Assembly: GCA_017451975.1 (NCBI GenBank)
Contig: JAFTNI010000151.1
Span: 1-16,929, forward strand
Reading direction: 5' to 3'
Length of the DNA stretch: 16,929 nucleotides
Source: Clostridia bacterium
GTDB taxonomy: Bacteria > Bacillota > Clostridia > Oscillospirales > CAG-272
The position numbers were made by a program, and so were the translations under genes. The notes below the pieces were generated by a model. The model had not been told where the DNA came from. It ran no database searches and saw only the letters and a list, made by a program, of their open reading frames with translations. Positions 7,177 to 13,501 of this stretch are shown piece after piece. The stretch's first letter is position 1; the number at the start of each line of letters is the position of its first letter.

Positions 7177-7836
7177 TTATCTGAAAATGGGAATAAGCTC
7201 TACAATCTTTTCCATACCGCTGAAAATTCCTTCCGCTATAAACGAAAGCGGCACATCGAAAACGCCGATATAGAAAAGCACCAGCATACCTATCATTATA
7301 TATCTTTCGTATTTCATTATACCGAAATAATATTTCGGGGGCAGAAAAACATAAAGGATGCGCGAGCCGTCAAACGGCGGCACGGGAATGAGGTTGAAAA
7401 CCGCAAGGCTTATATTGCAGAGCGCAAAAAGCATAAAGAAATTGTATATTGTGAAAACAACCGTGAGCATCGACATTTCCATCGGCACGGAAACCGCGAT
7501 CATATAGGTAAGCTTGCTGAAAAAAACACCGATAAAGCCAAGCAAAAGGTTGGATATGGGGCCTGCCGCCGCCGTGAGCGCCATACCCACGCGCGGGTTT
7601 TTATAGTAGCGCGCGTTAACGGGCACGGGCTTTGCCCAGCCCACGCGGAAAACCACCATACATATAAAGCCAAGCAAATCGAAATGCTTGAAGGGGTTCA
7701 TGGTAATGCGCCCCAGGTTTCGTGCAGTGGGGTCGCCAAGCTTATAGGAAACGTAGCCGTGCGCGCTTTCGTGCACCGAAAGCGAAATGAGCGCCACGGG
7801 AATCATAAGCAAAAGCCTGAATATATATTCTTGCAT
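7177..7836 (-). CDS. M50 site-2-type intramembrane zinc metalloprotease
   Basis: 219 aa. Polytopic membrane peptidase of the short, PDZ-less M50 group often annotated as site-2 protease family (YwhC-like). The zinc motif HESAH (HExxH) is at 22-26 in the first membrane segment. The third ligand motif, NLIPVPPFDGSRIL, is at 148-161 with D156. A conserved intervening patch, AGPISNLLLG (91-100), is typical of the group. About five or six hydrophobic segments are apparent. The substrate is unknown; members cleave membrane-embedded regulators or signal-peptide remnants. The ATG has only a weak upstream GGAAA. It lies 21 nt after engB and 16 nt before scpA; M50 proteases next to scpAB are common in Firmicutes. 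Confidence 0.92.
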   Translation of the reverse strand: MQEYIFRLLLMIPVALISLSVHESAHGYVSYKLGDPTARNLGRITMNPFKHFDLLGFICMVVFRVGWAKPVPVNARYYKNPRVGMALTAAAGPISNLLLGFIGVFFSKLTYMIAVSVPMEMSMLTVVFTIYNFFMLFALCNISLAVFNLIPVPPFDGSRILYVFLPPKYYFGIMKYERYIMIGMLVLFYIGVFDVPLSFIAEGIFSGMEKIVELIPIFR

Positions 7837-7857
7837 ATTAAATTTCCATCTGAAAAA

Positions 7858-8460
7858 TTATTTCTCGGCCAGCGAGGAAAGCAGGGCAAGAAGTTCCGCC
7901 TTACCCTCGCCCGTGAGCGATGAAAAAGGTATAATGTCTATTTTGTTTGCGGCTTCGGGTGGGTTGAGAAGCGGATCTTCCGCAAGTGTGCGAAGGTGCG
8001 CTGCCCTATCCGTTTTATTGAGCTTATCGCATTTGGTAGCCGCTATAACGTAGGGTATGCCCGAACGGTTCATGAAATCGAACATCATTCGGTCGTCAGC
8101 AGTCGCGCCTGCCTTGAGGTCTACGAGCTGGATTATAAGCTTCGGTGTGTGCTTACGCAAATAGGTATCCGTAAGCCCCGAAAATTTTTTTTGCTCCTCG
8201 GCGTTGCGCTTTGCGTAGCCATAGCCCGGCAAGTCAACAAGGTAAAGCTTCTTATCTATATTAAAGAAGTTTATCGTTATAGTCTTGCCCGGCGCAGAGC
8301 TTACGCGCGCGAAGTTCTTTCTGCCGAGAACGGTATTTATAAGCGAGCTTTTGCCGACGTTGGAGCGCCCCGAGAGTGCAACCTCGGTAAGCCCATCCTT
8401 CGGGAACTGCGTAGGCAGCCCCGCCGTCATGGCAAGCACGGTATTTTGTGTATTAAGCAT
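7858..8460 (-). CDS. engB: Ribosome biogenesis GTPase EngB/YsxC/YihA
   Basis: 200 aa from the chosen start. A GTPase required for 50S ribosomal subunit assembly. All G motifs are visible: G1 GRSNVGKS (31-38), G2 with PGKT (57-60), G3 DLPG (76-79, in VDLPGYGYAK), G4 TKCD (142-145) and a G5-like SS near FSSLTGEG. The frame extends upstream to 8502 but that overlaps lon. ATG at 8460, ten bases after the lon TAA with AAGGGGG about seven bases upstream, gives the standard N-terminus. Its position just downstream of lon is conserved in Bacillus (lonA-ysxC), which supports both calls. Confidence 0.96.
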   Translation of the reverse strand: MLNTQNTVLAMTAGLPTQFPKDGLTEVALSGRSNVGKSSLINTVLGRKNFARVSSAPGKTITINFFNIDKKLYLVDLPGYGYAKRNAEEQKKFSGLTDTYLRKHTPKLIIQLVDLKAGATADDRMMFDFMNRSGIPYVIAATKCDKLNKTDRAAHLRTLAEDPLLNPPEAANKIDIIPFSSLTGEGKAELLALLSSLAEK

Positions 8461-8470
8461 AAGTGCCCCC

Positions 8471-10819
8471 TTACTCTTCCTGTGCAAACGGGTCGCGCGC
8501 AAGCGCCGCCTTCAGCGCTTCCGCCACGTTCGTAACGGGTATTATCTGCACGTTTTCTTTAACCTCTTGGGCGATTTCTTCCATATCGGCTTCGTTTTCC
8601 TTCGGTATAAGTATCGTCTTTATGCCCGCGAGATATGCCGCCATGGTTTTTTCGCGCAAGCCGCCTATTGCCGTAACTCTGCCGTGGAGTGTTATTTCGC
8701 CCGTCATGGAAACGTCGCGGCGGCAAGGTATGCCCGTAAGCTCGCTTACAAGCGAGGTCGTAATGGCAGTGCCCGCAGAGGGGCCGTCCTTCGGCACAGC
8801 GCCTTCGGGAACGTGAATGTGAATATCCTTTGTTTTGTAGAAATCGGGCGCTATGCCAAGCTCACGCGCGTGCGCGCGGATATAGCTTATAGCCGCCTTT
8901 GCGCTTTCCTTCATAACGTCGCCGAGCGAGCCCGTAAGCTCTATTTTACCCGTGCCTTCCATAGCCACGGATTCTATGCGCAAAAGCGAACCGCCAACCT
9001 CTGTCCACGCCATGCCCTGGGAAGTGCCGACTTCGTCTAGCTCATATACCTTTTCGGGCACGATTTTGGAAACACCGAGGAAATCCACAAGCTTATCTTT
9101 GGTTATCTTAACGCTCTTTTCACCATCGAAGGAAACGAGCTTCGCCGCCTTGCGGCAGCATTTTGCAATGCTTCTTTCAAGGTTACGCACGCCCGCTTCG
9201 CGCGTGTACGTATCTATTATAGCATAAACGGCTTCATCGTCTATAGCGAACATTCTTCCCTTCAGCCCATGGCGCTTTTTCTGCTTGGGTATAAGGTGGT
9301 TTTTCGCTATAGAGAATTTTTCGCCCCTTGTATAGCTCTTGAGCTCGATTATCTCCATACGGTCGATAAGCGGGCGGGAAACCGTTTCAAGGCTGTTTGC
9401 CGTAGCCACGAACATACACTGCGAAAGGTCTACGGGCAGCTCCACAAAGTGGTCGCGGAACGCCACGTTCTGCTCACCGTCGAGCACCTCGAGCATAGCG
9501 CTCGCGGGGTCGCCGCGCATATCGCTCGCCATTTTATCTATTTCGTCAAGAAGTATAAGCGGGTTTCTGGAATCTGCCTGAACGAGCGCCTGCACAATTC
9601 TGCCGGGCATAGAGCCTACGTACGTTTTTCTGTGGCCGCGGATATCCGCTTCGTCCTTCACACCGCCAAGCGAAACGCGCACGAATTTGCGCTTCGTTGC
9701 GCGCGCTATAGAGGATGCTATAGAGGTCTTACCTGTTCCGGGGGGGCCCACAAGGCAGATTATCTGGTTTTTGAGCTCGGGGTTAAGCTTGAGCGCCGAC
9801 ATATATTCCACAATGCGCTCTTTAACCTTTTCAAGCCCGTCGTGGTCTTCGTCCAGAATCTTCTGAACCGCCGCCACGTCTGTGCGCTCCTTCGTGGTTT
9901 TAGACCACGGAATTTCGAGGCACGTTTCTATGTAGTTACGTATCACCACGTTATCGGCAGAGCCGACGGGTGTACGCTGAAGCTTCTTTATTTCGCGGAA
10001 GAGCTTTTCCTGCACTTCCTTGGGAAAATTACCCTTTTCGAGCTTTTTGACGTAATCTATAACATCATCGTCCATTTCGCTGTCTTCGCCAAGCTCGTTC
10101 TGTATTGCCTTCATCTGCTCGCGCAGGTAGTAGTCGCGCTGGTTTCTGTCCATACTGTTGCGCACTTCTTCGTGGATCTTCGCCTCTATGGCGAGTATTT
10201 CCCTTTCGCGCTCAAGTATAACAAGCAGCTTCTGAAGCCTTTCAAGCGGGTCGAATTCTTCAAGCAGCTTCTGCTTATCGTCGAAATCGGAAACAATGTT
10301 TGCGGAAATGAAATCGCAAAGCATTCCCGGGTCGTCCATTGCGTCTATAACGAGCCAAAGCTCCTTGGAAAATTTGGGCATAGAGCCCGAAAAGCTTTCA
10401 AGCACGCGGCGAACGTCGCGCACGAGCGCCTGGGCGTGAATGCTTTCTTCATTCACCTCCACGTTCTTTTCCATAACCGTGGCAATAAGGTATTTTTCAT
10501 TTACTATTTCTTCTGCATATGCGCGGGAAAGCGGTTCGAGTATAGCGTGAACAACACCGCCGTTTCCTTTTACAATGCGCTCTATTTTAGCTATTGTGCC
10601 AACCTCAAAAAGGTCATCCTGCGCAGGCTCCTGCACGTTCGCGTCCTTTTGGGAAACGAGGAAAACGTACCCATCGCCCCTTGCCGCCGCATCGCACGCG
10701 CGCTTGGAGGCAGCCCTTGCCACCTTCAGGTTAAGCGGCATACCCGGGAAAGCGACCACGTTGCGCGTAGCCACGCAAGGAAGCACAAGCTTTCTTATCT
10801 GTTCTGTGATATCTGACAT
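8471..10819 (-). CDS. lon: ATP-dependent Lon protease (LonA)
   Basis: 782 aa, full length for LonA. Soluble AAA+ protease that degrades misfolded and regulatory proteins. N-terminal substrate domain (about 11-205, starting LVLPCVATRNVVAFPGMPLN), helical linker (to about 310, containing RDYYLREQMKAIQNELGE), AAA+ module with Walker A GPPGTGKT (358-365) and Walker B LILLDEID (421-428), then the Ser-Lys protease domain with S681 in KDGPSAG and K724 in GGLREKT. The 43-residue spacing of the dyad equals that of E. coli S679/K722. The start codon has only a distant AAAGG. It is the first gene of a long same-strand run, with a 181-nt upstream region that carries a dyad; engB follows after 10 nt. Confidence 0.98.
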   Translation of the reverse strand: MSDITEQIRKLVLPCVATRNVVAFPGMPLNLKVARAASKRACDAAARGDGYVFLVSQKDANVQEPAQDDLFEVGTIAKIERIVKGNGGVVHAILEPLSRAYAEEIVNEKYLIATVMEKNVEVNEESIHAQALVRDVRRVLESFSGSMPKFSKELWLVIDAMDDPGMLCDFISANIVSDFDDKQKLLEEFDPLERLQKLLVILEREREILAIEAKIHEEVRNSMDRNQRDYYLREQMKAIQNELGEDSEMDDDVIDYVKKLEKGNFPKEVQEKLFREIKKLQRTPVGSADNVVIRNYIETCLEIPWSKTTKERTDVAAVQKILDEDHDGLEKVKERIVEYMSALKLNPELKNQIICLVGPPGTGKTSIASSIARATKRKFVRVSLGGVKDEADIRGHRKTYVGSMPGRIVQALVQADSRNPLILLDEIDKMASDMRGDPASAMLEVLDGEQNVAFRDHFVELPVDLSQCMFVATANSLETVSRPLIDRMEIIELKSYTRGEKFSIAKNHLIPKQKKRHGLKGRMFAIDDEAVYAIIDTYTREAGVRNLERSIAKCCRKAAKLVSFDGEKSVKITKDKLVDFLGVSKIVPEKVYELDEVGTSQGMAWTEVGGSLLRIESVAMEGTGKIELTGSLGDVMKESAKAAISYIRAHARELGIAPDFYKTKDIHIHVPEGAVPKDGPSAGTAITTSLVSELTGIPCRRDVSMTGEITLHGRVTAIGGLREKTMAAYLAGIKTILIPKENEADMEEIAQEVKENVQIIPVTNVAEALKAALARDPFAQEE

Positions 10820-10858
10820 CTGGATTATTTGCCTTTCTGAAAATACAAAATATGGTCA

Positions 10859-10935
10859 GTGCCTGAACGGCACGTAATTTTTATATAATTGAGTATTATT
10901 GCCCTATGATACAACAATACATATTAATTGTATCA
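10859..10935 (-). promoter_or_regulatory. Upstream region of lon: 29-bp dyad and small leader hairpin
   Basis: The 181-nt gap between lon and the terminator at 11.0 kb holds no gene. It contains a perfect dyad with 8-nt arms TGATACAA/TTGTATCA and a 13-nt centre (10907-10935), which is a candidate operator. Closer to lon is a 5-bp GTGCC/GGCAC hairpin (10859-10873) in the probable leader. I could not settle on a promoter: A+T-rich -35/-10 candidates flank and overlap the dyad but none is close to consensus. The dyad matches neither the CIRCE (HrcA) nor the CtsR heat-shock operator that might be expected for lon. Confidence 0.45.
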
Positions 10936-11000
10936 CAATATTCAAGCTTTTTCCATAGTTAAATGTAAAATTTTATCGGTATTTTTAAATTTTTCGGGCA

Positions 11001-11038
11001 AAAAAAGCGCAGGAACTTGCAAATTCCCGCGCTTTTTT
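11001..11038. terminator. Intrinsic terminator, downstream of the sigma cassette
   Basis: AAAAAAGCGC-A-GGAA, 8-nt loop, TTCC-C-GCGCTTTTTT, with one A/C mismatch in the stem. The A and T runs make it potentially bidirectional, but on the minus strand it directly follows the small exported-protein (pseudo)gene ending at 11041 and separates that cassette from the lon leader. Confidence 0.8.
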
Positions 11039-11040
11039 AT

Positions 11041-11341
11041 TTATCCGAAATTATAAGCGCACATATACGGAGTAAAATGGTATACGCTAGATCCACTTGG
11101 AACATATCCACCACTCTTATCGTACAGCTCGTATCCAGAAGTCATTCTCTATATTATTTCCTGCAAATTCTCCAATAAATTTAGAAATATTCTTTTCAGC
11201 GTATTCTATATATTTGCTAGGGCATTCTTTTGTTAAAACATATAATTCCATATCTTTCTCATTTGATATAGCCATAACGGGCACCGAATAGCTAAAAAAA
11301 ATCATTATTGCAATTAAAATATAAACAAATTTCTTGATAAT
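11041..11341 (-). pseudogene. Small exported protein, apparently frameshifted and lacking an ATG
   Basis: The continuous minus-strand frame from ATG 11305 to the stop at 11117 encodes 62 aa, but starts in the middle of a signal peptide. Extending the frame to 11341 gives a clean one, IIKKFVYILIAIMIFFSYSVPVMA, whose first codon is ATT, six bases after AGAGGA (11348-11353). At the other end the frame hits a stop soon after NNIENDFW. Moving one base forward near 11125-11135 gives a plausible C-terminus, SGYELYDKSGGYVPSGSSVY then HFTPYMCAYNFG, ending TAA at 11041, three bases before the terminator. The intact product would be about 100 aa and secreted. So either there are two lesions (start codon and frameshift), or an unusual ATT start plus a sequencing error. 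It begins 21 nt after the anti-sigma-like gene. Family not recognised. Confidence 0.55.
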
Positions 11342-11362
11342 AAAAAATCCTCTTTCTCGTTA

Positions 11363-12127
11363 TTATTTTTTTCTTTCTTTAAGAACCGAGTACATATAAC
11401 TTCCGTCCGCAAGCCTTATTTCATGATATACTATATCGTAATTTTCTCCGTATACATATACGTTACCTTCAAAATTCCCCTCAAAATCAATGCCGCTGAA
11501 TACGTTGCCCACATTCTTTATGCTGCCCAAAAATTTAAACTCTTCCGGGCGCATATTTCCGGTGTACCACATACTCGTAATAACATATACTTTTCCGTCA
11601 TAGAAAAAGTGATTCGGGATATCAGAGCTGATTTCGCGGATTTTGTACGGTATATACCTTACAACATCGCTTTTGTTTTCTGCAATATACATAACGCTTA
11701 AATCATTGGGATTCCAATATACCTCCCCCTTCATATTCCCCTCAAAATTATCTCGTATCAAGCTGTAATCAACATATATGAGCTCAGATTTTTCGGTATA
11801 TCCCTCCGGCAAATTATAAAGGCAGGTATCATTATCTGACCAATATGCGCTTCCCTTATAGAAAAACATCGGTTGTCGCATCATTGGCGAAGATATCAGC
11901 CCGGGAATAGCATTATTATCCGTAGACTGTGCAGTGCTTGAGATGTTTATGCCGACAATTTTAAATAACTCCGGAATTGAAAATAAAACAGAAAATATTA
12001 TCACAAAGCACGCGCTCAAATATGCAATCTTCACCCACAAAAATCTTTTTCGGGTAATTACAGCTGCTTCTTCGATATATTTTTCATCAACAATTCCTAT
12101 TGCATTTACAAGATTTTCAACCGTCAT
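11363..12127 (-). CDS. Single-pass membrane protein in anti-sigma-factor position
   Basis: 254 aa. Probably the regulator of the sigma factor encoded just upstream. N-terminal cytoplasmic segment of about 30 residues with VNAIGIVDEKYIEEAA, a pattern I associate with clostridial sigma-adjacent membrane proteins; one transmembrane helix (about 32-52); then a roughly 200-residue extracellular domain rich in Tyr, Asn and Gly, with two related repeats (DNFEGNMKGEVYWN and DFEGNFEGNVYVYG). No zinc-anti-sigma HxxxCxxC motif is present. The ATG overlaps the sigma TGA by 4 nt (ATGA), with GGGGGTGA just upstream, so translation is coupled and stoichiometry would be controlled. The role is inferred from position and topology; the ectodomain family is not recognised. 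Composition is A+T-rich, unlike the flanking genes. Confidence 0.7.
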   Translation of the reverse strand: MTVENLVNAIGIVDEKYIEEAAVITRKRFLWVKIAYLSACFVIIFSVLFSIPELFKIVGINISSTAQSTDNNAIPGLISSPMMRQPMFFYKGSAYWSDNDTCLYNLPEGYTEKSELIYVDYSLIRDNFEGNMKGEVYWNPNDLSVMYIAENKSDVVRYIPYKIREISSDIPNHFFYDGKVYVITSMWYTGNMRPEEFKFLGSIKNVGNVFSGIDFEGNFEGNVYVYGENYDIVYHEIRLADGSYMYSVLKERKK

Positions 12128-12681
12128 AAAATCACCCCCTCTCTTTCAAGCAAATCTCTCAATCTCGCCCGCAAGCGATGCATCGTAACCTTCACCTTGC
12201 TTTCGCTTATCCCAAAATCCAATGCTATTTTCTTTACGGAATCGAAATAAAAATATCTTCTCATAAATATTTTTCTGCTTTCTAACGGAATAGAAGCTAA
12301 AAAAACATTAAGAATTTCCGCAAGAGCAATTTCATCTGCCACGGAATCCAAATTCTGCGACGGAACACACCCTGAAAGCTCCAAAAAAACTTTTTCGCTT
12401 TCCATAATCACAGCCTTTTCCCTTTTCTTGATCCTGTACATATCTAACGACAAATTTCGCACCACAGTAGCAACAAAAGCCTTGAATTTGTTTGGACGAT
12501 TTGGCGGAATAGCATTCCAAAGTTTTAAATAGGTATCATTAACGCATTCTTCGCTATCTTGTTTATTGGCAAGTATATTTTGAGCTATGCAATGGCAATA
12601 TTCGCCATATTTTTTGTCGGTTTCCAATATTGCATTTTCATCCCTTGCCCAATATAGATTTACAATCTCGATATCATTCAT
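12124..12681 (-). CDS. ECF-like sigma-70 family RNA polymerase sigma factor
   Basis: 185 aa. Directs RNA polymerase to alternative promoters. The region 2 signature is DSEECVNDTYLKLWNAIPPN (about 42-61), followed by FKAFVATVVRNLSLDMYRIKKREK (helix 2.3-2.4, about 65-88). Region 4 is in the last third: LASIPLESRKIFMRRYF, then the helix-turn-helix VKKIALDFGISESKVKVTMHRLRARLRDLL (about 146-176). The ATG has AGGAGG five bases upstream. It is the first gene of an operon with the membrane protein that overlaps it by 4 nt, the standard arrangement of ECF sigma with its anti-sigma factor. A candidate promoter of ECF type lies directly upstream, implying autoregulation. The gene is more A+T-rich than its surroundings. 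Confidence 0.93.
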   Translation of the reverse strand: MNDIEIVNLYWARDENAILETDKKYGEYCHCIAQNILANKQDSEECVNDTYLKLWNAIPPNRPNKFKAFVATVVRNLSLDMYRIKKREKAVIMESEKVFLELSGCVPSQNLDSVADEIALAEILNVFLASIPLESRKIFMRRYFYFDSVKKIALDFGISESKVKVTMHRLRARLRDLLEREGVIL

Positions 12682-12720
12682 ACAGACCTCCTCTCATAAA
12701 AAACGGTGTGTTCACTTATA

Positions 12721-12749
12721 TAGACGAAATTTTCGCCGTTCAAGTTACA
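12721..12749 (-). promoter_or_regulatory. Candidate ECF-type autoregulated promoter of the sigma operon
   Basis: On the minus strand: TGTAAC (12744-12749), a 17-bp spacer, CGTCTA (12721-12726). The combination of a -35 with AAC and a -10 with CGTC is the hallmark of promoters used by several Firmicute ECF sigma factors (B. subtilis SigM/SigV/SigW type). It starts nine bases after the stem of the upstream terminator, and the predicted transcript would have a leader of about 30 nt. No sigma-A promoter of comparable quality is seen here. Confidence 0.6.
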
Positions 12750-12757
12750 AAAAAGAG

Positions 12758-12785
12758 AAAAATGCGCCCATACGGGCGCATTTTT
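12758..12785. terminator. Intrinsic terminator after the PII-like gene
   Basis: Perfect 12-bp stem AAAAATGCGCCC/GGGCGCATTTTT with a 4-nt loop, beginning eight bases after the stop codon of the PII-like gene on the minus strand. The A/T ends make it symmetrical, but only the minus-strand operon needs it. It insulates the sigma cassette from the DUF1538-PII operon. Confidence 0.9.
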
Positions 12786-12792
12786 TTATAGC

Positions 12793-13497
12793 TTATTCAT
12801 CAAAATCGTTGATACCTATAACTCTGTCTATTGGGAGCGAAACCACAAAGCCCTTTGCTTCGCTGTTTACACCGCATTCGCGGCTTATCACCTTCATAAT
12901 GGGCAGCTTGTGTTCGTCATCCGTTATGATCATAACGATCTCTTTTTCGTCCTGAAGGCTTATGCCCCAGAAGTTTACGGCCGTTTCATCGCCGACCTGT
13001 CTGCCGTGAATAACCGTACCGCCGCGCGCGCCTTCGCTTCTCGCTGCGTTCATAACTTCCTCGCCGTGGCCCTGGTCCACGATAGCGGCAACCATTGTAT
13101 ATTTATTTTCCATAACAGTATTTTCCACCTTTCTTTCCTTATGTGTACGGGAATATTCTTCTGAAACCTCGCCAAGTCTTTTAAGCACAAAGTTGTTTGC
13201 GCTAGTAAGCGGTATTGTAAACGCTATGCCGCTGTTTGCGCTGCCGAGCTTCAGGCTCTTGCGCAGCTTAACAAGCATTCCGTCTGCAAAATTTTTCGGC
13301 AGAAGCGAAAGGAAAATGTCCTTTTCCGTGCTTCCCAAGCCAAGTATATCCATAATTTCGCTGGGCGCAGTACCCGCGCCTACAAGGCGGTAATGTATCG
13401 GCACGTCCTCGTCGTTGAAGAGGTCTGTTGCCTCGTCTGCAAGCTTTGCCGACGTTATAAGCATTAAAATTCTCATTTTCTGATCATTGGAACTCAT
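12793..13497 (-). CDS. Tandem PII-like regulatory protein, partner of DUF1538
   Basis: 234 aa, about twice the size of a GlnB/GlnK PII protein, reading as two ferredoxin-like units. Unit 1 is about 8-105 (RILMLITSAKLADEATDLFN through GIAFTIPL). Unit 2 is about 132-234 (YTMVAAIVDQGHGEEVMNAA, then GARGGTVIHGRQVGDE and KEIVMIITDD). The GARGGTVIHGRG-like stretch resembles the entry to the PII T-loop. PII proteins sense ATP/ADP and small metabolites and act by binding a target; the target here should be the DUF1538 membrane protein, whose stop lies 4 nt upstream. AGGAGG nine bases before the ATG overlaps that stop codon. No Tyr at the classic uridylylation position is evident, so ligand and modification are unknown. 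It ends at a strong terminator. Confidence 0.85.
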   Translation of the reverse strand: MSSNDQKMRILMLITSAKLADEATDLFNDEDVPIHYRLVGAGTAPSEIMDILGLGSTEKDIFLSLLPKNFADGMLVKLRKSLKLGSANSGIAFTIPLTSANNFVLKRLGEVSEEYSRTHKERKVENTVMENKYTMVAAIVDQGHGEEVMNAARSEGARGGTVIHGRQVGDETAVNFWGISLQDEKEIVMIITDDEHKLPIMKVISRECGVNSEAKGFVVSLPIDRVIGINDFDE

Positions 13498-13501
13498 ACC
13501 G

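Noticed and set aside
9269..10816. A 515-codon open frame on the plus strand opposite lon
   Set aside because: It is exactly antisense to an intact lon gene, has no ribosome binding site and encodes a Cys/His/Phe-rich composition typical of the complement of a biased coding sequence.
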